DNA of 7,613 nt, from the NCBI GenBank assembly GCA_937895975.1, contig CALBLG010000016.1, positions 1 through 7,613 on the forward strand, written 5' to 3'. Positions within the stretch are counted from its first letter, which is position 1; each line of letters opens with the position of its first letter. Of this stretch, positions 1 to 5,161 are shown one piece after another. The notes beneath the pieces were generated by a model. That model did not search any database. It had not been told where the DNA came from and was given only the letters and a program-made list of their open reading frames with translations. The translations under genes were made by a program, and so were the position numbers. The stretch is from an uncultured Slackia sp. Its GTDB lineage: Bacteria; Actinomycetota; Coriobacteriia; Coriobacteriales; Eggerthellaceae.

Positions 1-164
1 GTGCACAGTGGGAAATTCGCGAATTGGCGCATCGCATGCTGGAGCTGGCGCGTCCCACGGCGCCGTTCATCTTCGCCGATGCGGGTGCCCCGTGCGTGCG
101 CGGAGCATGCCCCGAAGGCAAGATGACCTGCGGAAATCCATACCCGAAGGTTACGCGCGATTGA
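1..164 (+). CDS. thyX: FAD-dependent thymidylate synthase ThyX, C-terminal fragment (cut by window start)
   Basis: The frame that starts at base 3 reads AQWEIRELAHRMLELARP and continues to a TGA stop at 162-164, giving 53 visible residues; bases 1-2 (gt) would complete a preceding codon. The (R)AQWEIR segment is the conserved C-terminal signature of ThyX flavin-dependent thymidylate synthases, which methylate dUMP to dTMP using methylenetetrahydrofolate and NADPH in the cytoplasm. The tail after it (PFIFADAGAPCV, then CPEGKMTCG) has three cysteines and resembles the ending I associate with clostridial and actinobacterial ThyX proteins. The N-terminal part with the RHR flavin motif lies outside the window. 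The call rests on family recognition of a short tail. Presence of ThyX is compatible with an organism lacking ThyA, but that cannot be judged here. Confidence 0.82.
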   Translation, partial: AQWEIRELAHRMLELARPTAPFIFADAGAPCVRGACPEGKMTCGNPYPKVTRD

Positions 165-191
165 TTCGTCCGCCGGCGCGTAGGCAGAACG

Positions 192-222
192 AAGCGGGAC
201 GGGGGACGGCCCTGTCCCGCTT
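192..222. repeat. REP-like hairpin 1 (possible thyX terminator)
   Basis: AAGCGGGAC (192-200) is perfectly complementary to GTCCCGCTT (214-222). The stem continues inward with one G·U and three G-C pairs, leaving a 5-nt loop (gacgg, 205-209). It starts 27 nt after the thyX stop. It has A residues before and T residues after the GC-rich stem, so it could terminate thyX transcription, although the T run is only three long. A related hairpin follows at 262-288, which points to a repeat family. Confidence 0.7.
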
Positions 223-261
223 TGCCAGAATGCGTTGTGATGACGGAAACCGATTTGCAAA

Positions 262-288
262 GTGGGACGGGACTGCTCCCTGTCCCAC
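262..288. repeat. REP-like hairpin 2
   Basis: GTGGGAC (262-268) pairs with GTCCCAC (282-288). One G·U and two G-C pairs extend the stem inward, leaving a 7-nt loop (272-278). The outer stems differ from hairpin 1 by one compensated base pair (GCGGGAC versus GTGGGAC), and both have a 13-nt interior beginning GGG and ending CCCT. Thirty-nine bases separate the two. The pairing-preserving difference suggests that the structure, not the protein reading, is what matters here. Confidence 0.68.
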
Positions 289-308
289 CCGAGAAGAGAG
301 CCCCAAGC

Positions 309-1595
309 GTGTCGAACGAAGTTGAACCAACTCAGGTCGAGAATCCTGCGAAGCAGAAAAGCGCCGTGAAGCGTGCATTTTCCGAAGACGGCGCCCTGAA
401 GACCCATGTGGGCGGTCAGGCGCTTATCGAGGGCGTGATGATGCGCGGCAAGTTCAACTGGGCCGCGGCCGTGCGCGAGCCGTCGGGCGGAATCTATGTC
501 GAAGAACATGATTTGGCCAGCGGCAAGGAAAAGAACAAGTGGCTGTATTGGCCCATCGTGCGCGGCTGCCGCGCCTTTGTGGAGAGCCTGGTGCTGGGAT
601 ATAAGGCGCTCGAAATAGCCGCGCTGCATGCGTACAACGATGCGGAGGGCTCCCCCGTCTCGACGGACGGCGGCTCTGCCAACGGCCTCGCTGACGCCGA
701 CCAGCCCGATAACGCCTCCGCTTTCTCGTGGAAAGACGATTTCGGCAACCCCGATGAGGCGATCGACGCGCTGGGCGCCCAGCGCGGGCTTGACGTCGTG
801 GTGGCCGACGCCGAACTAGCGGCCACCACACCTGCTGAGCATGAGCCTATCGCGCCGCGTGCGGCGGGCGTCGCAACGGCCGACCCTGCCGTCGAAGACG
901 ATGGATCCTTCGAGTTCGGCAAGAAGGAAATGGCCATTTCCATGGCGTTGGGCCTGGTGCTGGGCGTGGTGCTGTTCATCGTGGCGCCCGCGTTCATCGC
1001 GAATTTGGTGGTAGGCGAGTACGACGACAAAACGCTGCTGTGGAATATCGTGGACGGCATCGTGCGCATCGCCGTGTTTGTGTTCTACATCTGGCTTATT
1101 GGCCGCATGCAGGATATCAAGCGCATGTTCGGCTATCACGGCGCCGAGCATAAAACCATCCACTGCTTCGAGCACGGTTTGCCGCTTACGCCCGAAAATG
1201 CGCGAAGCTTCCCATGTTTGCACGTGCGCTGCGGCACGGCGTTCCTCATCATGGTGATGATCATCGCGATTTTCGTGTACACCATCACGCCGCTGAACGG
1301 CCTTATCGCCGCGTGGGGCGTGCCCGACGGTCCGGCGAAGCTTGCGCTGGTCATCGTGGCGCGCATCGTGCTTATGCCCATCATCGCGGGCATAAGCTAT
1401 GAAATCACGGTGAAGTGGGCGGGCAGCCACCCCGAAAACCCGCTGGTGAAGGTGGTGTTGTGGCCCGGCATGCAGATGCAGCGCCTCACCACCAACGAGC
1501 CCGACGACAGCATGCTGGAGTGCGCCATCGCCGCCATGAAGCCCGTGCTCGAGCGTGAAGAGCGCGAAAAAGAGAAGGCCGCACAGGCCTCATAG
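309..1595 (+). CDS. DUF1385 (YqhQ-like) integral membrane protein of unknown function
   Basis: This predicted 428-residue protein matches the DUF1385/YqhQ family. Conserved landmarks are GGQALIEGVMMRG (about residues 35-47), a middle WPIVRG segment (81-86), FGYHGAEHKTI (274-284), and PCLHVRCGTAFL (302-313), whose His and Cys residues could bind metal. Hydrophobic segments lie near 208-235, 245-266, 311-330 and about 340-375, so it sits in the cytoplasmic membrane. The biochemical role of the family is not known to me. GTG at 309 is preferred because GAGAAGAGAG (291-300) precedes it by 8 nt. In-frame TTG 222 and ATG 240 lack a clear ribosome site and would translate hairpin 2. An acidic, Ala/Asp/Pro-rich linker of about 100 residues (108-207) interrupts the family's two conserved halves. 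The family is often found near rpmE/prfA; here its neighbours are thyX and a convergent mscS. Confidence 0.85.
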   Translation: MSNEVEPTQVENPAKQKSAVKRAFSEDGALKTHVGGQALIEGVMMRGKFNWAAAVREPSGGIYVEEHDLASGKEKNKWLYWPIVRGCRAFVESLVLGYKALEIAALHAYNDAEGSPVSTDGGSANGLADADQPDNASAFSWKDDFGNPDEAIDALGAQRGLDVVVADAELAATTPAEHEPIAPRAAGVATADPAVEDDGSFEFGKKEMAISMALGLVLGVVLFIVAPAFIANLVVGEYDDKTLLWNIVDGIVRIAVFVFYIWLIGRMQDIKRMFGYHGAEHKTIHCFEHGLPLTPENARSFPCLHVRCGTAFLIMVMIIAIFVYTITPLNGLIAAWGVPDGPAKLALVIVARIVLMPIIAGISYEITVKWAGSHPENPLVKVVLWPGMQMQRLTTNEPDDSMLECAIAAMKPVLEREEREKEKAAQAS

Positions 1596-1596
1596 C

Positions 1597-1613
1597 GGCA
1601 TGGCGGCCATGCC
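1597..1613. terminator. GC-rich hairpin just after the DUF1385 stop
   Basis: GGCATGG (1597-1603) pairs perfectly with CCATGCC (1607-1613) around a 3-nt cgg loop, beginning one base after the stop codon. No T run follows, so it is a terminator candidate only by position, in the gap between two convergent genes. Confidence 0.4.
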
Positions 1614-1622
1614 CGCCGGCGC

Positions 1623-1637
1623 GCCTCGCGGCGAGGC
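1623..1637. terminator. Second GC-rich hairpin in the convergent gap
   Basis: GCCTCG (1623-1628) pairs with CGAGGC (1632-1637) with a cgg loop. Being symmetric, it could act on transcripts from either side (DUF1385 from the left, mscS from the right). There is no T run, so the call is weak. Confidence 0.35.
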
Positions 1638-1681
1638 TCGTTACTTGCGGGCTGTGCGCGGCGTCGCGTCTTCGCGGCCCG

Positions 1682-2443
1682 CTATCTCGTCATCGGGGCA
1701 ATCGCGCGCACCACGGCGTCGGCCGCGCGGCCAGTGGCGGTGGAATCTTCGATGCGCATGACGATGGTGCCTTTGAAGCCGTATTCGGTGATTTCAGTGA
1801 ACAGCACCTTCGGATCCTGCGTCACGGGCGAAATCGCGCTGGCGGCTTTCTTCGCGCGCTCGGCGATTTCGGCCGCAACCTCGTCGAGCTTGCCCGCATC
1901 GCCCGTCGCGCAGAACGGCACCTTGAATTGCTCGGCCGGCGGCAGCTGTACCAGCGCCGTTTTCGAGATGACCGAGTTGGGGATGACCACCGTTTCGCCG
2001 AGCTTCGTGACGACGGTGGTATGGCGCAGCCCCACGTCGGTCACCACGCCCGATTCCGACCCCACTTCGATGTTGTCGCCCGGGCGCACCACGCCCATCA
2101 GCGTCATCTGCACGCCGCCAATCAGGTTCGACAGCGTGTCCTGCAGGCCCAGCGACAGCGCAACGCCGCCAACGCCAAGGGCTGTGACCAGGGCGTTCGG
2201 GTTAATGCCGAAACACGATTGCAAAATAATCGACCCGCCGATCACCCATACCACGCCGCGGCCGATGTTGATGATCAGGCTCGATGCGGGCAGTGGGTTG
2301 TCGGGGTGGTCGAGCAGCTTGTGCAGCCCACGTTTCACCACGCGCGACGCGAATGCCGTCAGGCACGCCAGAATTACGGCCCACACGATGTTGCGCACGG
2401 CCTCCGACGTGATGAACGACAAAAGCGAATCCTCTATATCCAT
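1682..2443 (-). CDS. Small mechanosensitive ion channel, MscS family
   Basis: This 253-residue protein has the core layout of small MscS channels, which open under membrane tension to release solutes during hypo-osmotic shock. Membrane segments lie at about residues 16-36, 56-80 and 84-118. The third is Gly/Ala-rich (LVTALGVGGVALSLG) and runs into GLQDTLSNLIGG (99-110), which corresponds to the pore-lining TM3 and the conserved LSN-G motif of MscS. RPGDNIEV (120-127) then begins the cytoplasmic beta domain, and an alpha/beta C-terminal domain follows. The ATG at 2443 is preceded on the minus strand by GGGAGG with a 5-nt spacer, so the longer in-frame extension upstream (to 2632) is rejected. 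The gene is convergent with DUF1385 and divergent from pyrH, so it is probably transcribed alone. At this length it lacks the large N-terminal regions of MscK/YbdG-type relatives. Confidence 0.9.
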   Translation of the reverse strand: MDIEDSLLSFITSEAVRNIVWAVILACLTAFASRVVKRGLHKLLDHPDNPLPASSLIINIGRGVVWVIGGSIILQSCFGINPNALVTALGVGGVALSLGLQDTLSNLIGGVQMTLMGVVRPGDNIEVGSESGVVTDVGLRHTTVVTKLGETVVIPNSVISKTALVQLPPAEQFKVPFCATGDAGKLDEVAAEIAERAKKAASAISPVTQDPKVLFTEITEYGFKGTIVMRIEDSTATGRAADAVVRAIAPMTR

Positions 2444-2503
2444 GCAAGCCTCCCGGCGGTCGAAACGTTGCCATGTGCGTCGTCTATTGTCGCACCGCCG
2501 GCC

Positions 2504-2518
2504 GCCGCGCTGCGCGGC
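2504..2518. other. Short GC hairpin in the mscS-pyrH divergent region
   Basis: GCCGCG (2504-2509) pairs with CGCGGC (2513-2518) with a 3-nt loop. It lies between the two divergent genes. No known operator is recognised, and short GC palindromes are frequent by chance in DNA of this composition. Confidence 0.3.
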
Positions 2519-2574
2519 TTGCGGGAATTTGCGGAAAACCCCCGTGCGCGCCCGGCCGCTTGCGTTCGTTATCG

Positions 2575-2590
2575 TACAATGACTTATAAC
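2575..2590 (+). promoter_or_regulatory. Possible -10 region for pyrH
   Basis: TACAAT (2575-2580) and TATAAC (2585-2590) are AT-rich hexamers 23-38 nt upstream of the pyrH start, in otherwise GC-rich DNA. No convincing -35 box sits at 17 nt from either; TTGCGT (2560-2565) is 19 nt before TATAAC. A promoter is expected here because the upstream gene points the other way. The exact hexamer is uncertain. Confidence 0.35.
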
Positions 2591-2612
2591 TGCGATTTTG
2601 AAAGGGGCACTC

Positions 2613-3350
2613 ATGCCAGAAGAAGCTACCAAGCCCGCCGAGGGTTACAAGTACCACCGCGTTCTGCTGAAGCTCTCGGGCGAGGCGCTCATGGGCGACA
2701 ACGGCTACGGCATCGATCCGAAGGTCATTGATGACTTGGCCGAGCAAATCAAGCATATCGTGGAAGACGGCGTGCAGGTGGCCATCACGGTAGGCGGTGG
2801 CAACATCTTCCGCGGCGTTGCCGGCAGCGCCAACGGCATGGACCGCGCCCAGGCCGACTACATCGGCATGCTGGCCACGGTGATGAACGCGCTGGCCCTG
2901 CAAGACGGCCTGGAGCGCCATGGCGTTTCCTCGCGCGTGCAGTCGGCTATTGAGATGCACCAGGTCGCCGAAACCTACATTCGCCTGCGCGCTATCCGTC
3001 ATATGGAGAAGGGCCGCGTGGTCATTTTCGCCGCAGGCACTGGCAACCCGTATTTCACCACCGACACCACGGCCGCCCTGCGCGCGTGCGAAATCAATGC
3101 CGACTGCATGATGAAGGCCACCAAGGTCGATGGCATTTACGACAGCGATCCGGCGAAGAACCCCGAGGCGAAGAAGTTCGACAAAATCAGCTATCTTGAG
3201 GTTCTCACCAAGGAACTGCAGGTCATGGATGCGGCAGCCATCTCGCTGTGCAAAGACAACGAGATGCCGCTTCTGGTGTTCGACATGACCACCCCCGGCA
3301 ACATCAGCAAAATCTTGAAGGGCGAGCCCGTCGGCACCCTGGTGTATTAA
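2613..3350 (+). CDS. pyrH: UMP kinase (uridylate kinase)
   Basis: This 245-residue protein belongs to the bacterial hexameric UMP kinase family of the amino-acid kinase fold, which phosphorylates UMP to UDP with ATP in the cytoplasm. Motifs in order are KLSGEAL (20-26, phosphate binding), GGGNIFRG (61-68), the ADYIGMLATVMNALAL helix (81-96), and GTGNPYFTTDT (142-152, UMP/ATP binding). KVDGIYDSDP follows, and TPGNISKILKGEPVGTLV is near the end. The ATG at 2613 is chosen because AAAGGGG (2601-2607) sits 5 nt before it; an in-frame TTG at 2598 would bury that site inside the gene. Compared with E. coli PyrH there are about 8-10 extra hydrophilic residues before the first strand. It heads the cluster and is followed 55 nt later by frr, the usual bacterial pairing. 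Confidence 0.97.
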   Translation: MPEEATKPAEGYKYHRVLLKLSGEALMGDNGYGIDPKVIDDLAEQIKHIVEDGVQVAITVGGGNIFRGVAGSANGMDRAQADYIGMLATVMNALALQDGLERHGVSSRVQSAIEMHQVAETYIRLRAIRHMEKGRVVIFAAGTGNPYFTTDTTAALRACEINADCMMKATKVDGIYDSDPAKNPEAKKFDKISYLEVLTKELQVMDAAAISLCKDNEMPLLVFDMTTPGNISKILKGEPVGTLVY

Positions 3351-3370
3351 TCCCTGGCAAGCGTATGCGC

Positions 3371-3386
3371 CGGCGCCCGCGCGCCG
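3371..3386. other. GC hairpin between pyrH and frr
   Basis: CGGCGC (3371-3376) pairs with GCGCCG (3381-3386) around a ccgc loop. It lies in the 55-nt gap and ends 5 nt before the AAGAAAGG ribosome-site region of frr. It could protect or partly terminate the pyrH message. There is no T run. Confidence 0.4.
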
Positions 3387-3405
3387 CAACAAGAAAGGCA
3401 AGAAT

Positions 3406-3963
3406 ATGACTGCTGAAATCATGGACGCGGCGAAAGCCGGCATGGAAAAGGCTCTTGGCAACCTGAACGAGGCGTTCGCCAACGTGCGCACGGGCCGCGC
3501 GAACCCCATGGTGCTCGACAAGATTCGCGTCGACTACTACGGCGTGCCCACGCCCATCAACCAGATGGCCGCCATCAAATCCCCCGACGCGCATATGCTC
3601 GCTATCGAGCCGTGGGACAAGTCGGTGCTGCGTGGCATCGAGGCCGCCATCATGGCCAGCGATCTGGGCATCACGCCGTCGAGCGACGGCTCCGTCATTC
3701 GCCTGCCGTTCCCCGCGCTTACCGAGGAGCGCCGCAAGGAAATGGTGAAGCAATGCCGCGGCTACGCCGAAGAGGCCCGCGTGGCCGTGCGCAACCAGCG
3801 CCGCGACGCCAACACCAAAATCGAGCGCGCCAAAAAAGACGCCGAGCTGCCCGAAGATGAGGCCCGTCGCGCCGAAGAGCAGGTGCAGAAGATCACCGAC
3901 AAGTACATCGCCGAAGTCGACGCGATGCTGAAGAAAAAAGAAGCCGACGTCATGGAAATCTAG
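3406..3963 (+). CDS. frr: Ribosome recycling factor
   Basis: At 185 residues this is exactly the usual size for ribosome recycling factor, which with EF-G splits post-termination ribosomes. Landmarks are VRTGRANP (27-34), YYGVPTPINQMA (44-55) at the hinge/domain II boundary, RLPFPALTEERRKEMVK (99-115), and RNQRRDAN (129-136), which holds the conserved Arg132. The long C-terminal helix ends in Ile. The ATG at 3406 follows AGAAAGG. The usual family motif reads RNIRRDAN; the Gln at 131 is a minor variation. In many bacteria uppS follows directly, but here a structured 416-nt gap intervenes, so frr may end a pyrH-frr transcript. Confidence 0.97.
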   Translation: MTAEIMDAAKAGMEKALGNLNEAFANVRTGRANPMVLDKIRVDYYGVPTPINQMAAIKSPDAHMLAIEPWDKSVLRGIEAAIMASDLGITPSSDGSVIRLPFPALTEERRKEMVKQCRGYAEEARVAVRNQRRDANTKIERAKKDAELPEDEARRAEEQVQKITDKYIAEVDAMLKKKEADVMEI

Positions 3964-3965
3964 GG

Positions 3966-3991
3966 TTTCGCCGGCCTTTCGGCCGGCGAAA
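3966..3991 (+). terminator. frr: Strong perfect hairpin directly after frr
   Basis: TTTCGCCGGCC (3966-3976) is fully complementary to GGCCGGCGAAA (3981-3991) with a 4-nt tttc loop, an 11-bp stem starting 2 nt after the frr stop codon. Position and stability fit a transcript end or a 3' stabiliser. No T run follows, so if it terminates it is not the canonical U-tract type. Confidence 0.6.
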
Positions 3992-4072
3992 GCTGCCGAC
4001 GCTGCGCGGCAATCTGGCGGCGCATTTCGGGCTTACGCTGCGGCTCGCGTACCGAAGTACGCGTCGTCCTGC

Positions 4073-4105
4073 AACGTGTTAAATGCTCAGAGCGTTTAAC
4101 GCGTT
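4073..4105. other. 15-bp hairpin in the centre of the inverted element
   Basis: Bases 4073-4087 pair with 4091-4105 along 15 consecutive positions (13 Watson-Crick, two G·U: 4077·4101 and 4084·4094), with a 3-nt cag loop. On + strand RNA the two wobbles are stable G·U pairs. The stem is AU-rich in its middle (GTTAAA/TTTAAC), unlike the GC-rich hairpins around it. Confidence 0.65.
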
Positions 4106-4145
4106 CTGGAGTAAGGAAGAGTTGCTTCTGAACGCCGGTCAGCGA

Positions 4146-4244
4146 GCAAGGGTTTTGGGTGAGCGAATTGCCTTGAAAGAGGAGCGAAGCGTACTTCGGT
4201 ACGCGAGCGACGATTGAAAGGCAAGGCGCCGTCCAAAACCTTGC
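4146..4244 (+). ncRNA. Nested three-helix hairpin capped by a UUCG loop (candidate structured RNA)
   Basis: Three helices nest around one centre. GCAAG plus GTTTTGG (4146-4150, 4152-4158, one bulged G) pairs with CCAAAAC plus CTTGC (4233-4239, 4240-4244). TTGCCTT (4168-4174) pairs with AAGGCAA (4218-4224). GCGTAC (4189-4194) pairs with GTACGC (4199-4204) around TTCG. The interior loops are nearly symmetric (9/8 and 14/13 nt), and the C(UUCG)G tetraloop forms only on + strand RNA here. This is what a folded RNA or RNA leader would look like; no known Rfam family is recognised. Expression is not shown. Confidence 0.45.
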
Positions 4245-4259
4245 GCAGCGTCGACGGCC

Positions 4260-4283
4260 TCCGCCGTTCGGCAGAACGGCGGA
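4260..4283 (+). terminator. Terminator-like hairpin
   Basis: A 10-bp perfect stem (4260-4269 with 4274-4283, core CCGCCGTTC/GAACGGCGG) has a ggca loop. A T-rich stretch (tctttt, 4291-4296) comes only 7 nt further on, so it is terminator-like but not textbook. Confidence 0.45.
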
Positions 4284-4302
4284 ACCAAAGTCTTTTCGAA
4301 AA

Positions 4303-4345
4303 TTCAACGGCCAGGCAATCGTTTCGGCGTTGCCTGGCCGTTGGA
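4303..4345. promoter_or_regulatory. uppS: Long perfect hairpin in the uppS leader
   Basis: CAACGGCCAGGCAA (4305-4318) is exactly complementary to TTGCCTGGCCGTTG (4330-4343); a U·G and a U-A pair extend it to 16 bp (4303-4345), with an 11-nt loop. It ends 23 nt before the AAGGAG site of uppS. On the minus strand the stem is followed by AATTTTCG, so it also looks like a leftward terminator. As no leftward gene ends here, an attenuator/leader role or a bidirectional barrier upstream of uppS is possible. Confidence 0.55.
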
Positions 4346-4379
4346 GTACCCTTGAGGGGCCTATTTCGAAGGAGCTGCC

Positions 4380-5159
4380 ATGTTCCATAAACCCATAGAT
4401 GAAATGTATCCGAACCCGCCCGCTGGGCTCGATCCGCGCGAGCTGCGCGAAGACGCCGTTCCCCAGCACGTCGCCGTCATCATGGACGGCAACGGCCGTT
4501 GGGCGAAAAAACGCGCGCTCAACCGGCTGAAAGGACACAAGGCCGGCATCGCCGCGGTTCGCGAGGTCATTCGCGCCGCCAGCGATTCGGGCGTGAAGTT
4601 CCTCACCATCTACTCGTTTTCCACCGAGAATTGGAAGCGTCCCGAAGAAGAAGTCGTGGGCCTCATGGACCTGTTCGCCAAAACTATGCTGGCCGAGGTC
4701 GATGGCCTGCATGCCGAGCACGTGCGCGTGCGCACCATCGGCGACACGTCCATGCTTCCGCAAGAAACGCGCGACGCGTTCGACGAGGCATGGGAGAAAA
4801 CGCGAAACAACACGGGCATGACGCTGCTCGTCGCCGTGAACTATGGCTCGCGTCAGGAAATGCTGCGTGCCACGCAGCGCTGCATCGACGTCGCCGTCGC
4901 GCGCGCCATGGCCGGTGATGCCCCTCGCGAGCTTACCGAGCAGGAATTCGAGCGCGGCCTGTACACGGCCGATTGCCCCGATCCCGATTTGGTTATTCGC
5001 ACGTCGGGCGAGATGCGCCTGTCGAATTTCTTGCTGTGGCAGGTCGCCTACGCCGAGTTCTACGTAACCGACACCCTGTGGCCCGATTTCGATCGCTACG
5101 AATTCCTGCGCGCGCTGCTCGCGTTCCAAAACCGCAACCGCCGTTTTGGGGCGGTGTAG
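4380..5159 (+). CDS. uppS: Isoprenyl transferase (undecaprenyl diphosphate synthase)
   Basis: This 259-residue cis-prenyltransferase condenses isopentenyl diphosphate units onto farnesyl diphosphate to form the C55 carrier used for peptidoglycan and wall polymers, at the cytoplasmic face of the membrane. Signatures are HVAVIMDGNGRWAKKR (30-45) with catalytic Asp36, GHKAG (52-56), YSFSTENWKRP (78-88), NYGSRQE (154-160), and DPDLVIRTSGEMRLSNFLLW (201-220). The last runs into AYAEFYVTDTLWPDF, and a C-terminal RRFGA follows. ATG 4380 has AAGGAG 5 nt upstream. About 25 hydrophilic residues precede the catalytic core, somewhat longer than in E. coli. The stop lies 2 nt before the cdsA start, implying translational coupling. 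A strong leader hairpin lies upstream. The chain-length product is inferred from family, not visible. Confidence 0.96.
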   Translation: MFHKPIDEMYPNPPAGLDPRELREDAVPQHVAVIMDGNGRWAKKRALNRLKGHKAGIAAVREVIRAASDSGVKFLTIYSFSTENWKRPEEEVVGLMDLFAKTMLAEVDGLHAEHVRVRTIGDTSMLPQETRDAFDEAWEKTRNNTGMTLLVAVNYGSRQEMLRATQRCIDVAVARAMAGDAPRELTEQEFERGLYTADCPDPDLVIRTSGEMRLSNFLLWQVAYAEFYVTDTLWPDFDRYEFLRALLAFQNRNRRFGAV

Positions 5160-5161
5160 GC

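Larger units (their letters stand above)
3997..4253. repeat. Inverted-module element between frr and uppS
   Basis: CGACGCTGCGC (3997-4007) recurs as its exact reverse complement at 4243-4253, and the 20-bp segment 4043-4062 recurs inverted and perfect at 4189-4208. The spacing from end repeat to internal repeat is nearly equal on both sides (35 and 34 nt). The spacers also show partial similarity, for example CTGGCGGCGC against the inverted TTGGACGGCGC. The element therefore looks like two diverged copies of a ~70-nt module facing each other, with a lower-GC centre that holds its own hairpin. No protein-coding evidence is seen. It could be a small non-autonomous mobile repeat, a structured RNA, or both; no clear target-site duplication flanks it. 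Confidence 0.65.

Noticed and set aside
8..325. 105-codon open frame at the window start (+)
   Set aside because: It overlaps the ThyX tail in another frame, runs through both hairpins, and is Arg-rich with no motif.
2444..2632. 63-residue N-terminal extension of the MscS protein
   Set aside because: The ATG at 2443 has a GGGAGG ribosome site and starts a normal MscS N terminus; the extension would cross the pyrH promoter and start.
1734..2731. Plus-strand open frames opposite mscS
   Set aside because: They are antisense to a gene with clear MscS motifs and a strong ribosome site; their compositions look like codon shadows.
2484..3521. Long minus-strand open frame opposite pyrH
   Set aside because: Shadow of pyrH in GC-rich codons; His/Gly-rich composition and no recognisable domain.
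3997..4253. CRISPR array or tRNA/rRNA gene in the frr-uppS gap
   Set aside because: The repeats are inverted, only two copies, with no regular spacers, and no cloverleaf or rRNA-like sequence is seen.
3960..5129. Long open frame on the minus strand (389 codons) covering uppS antisense and the structured gap
   Set aside because: It lies opposite the clearly recognisable uppS gene, has no family motif and no ribosome site that I can support; long antisense frames are common in GC-rich DNA.
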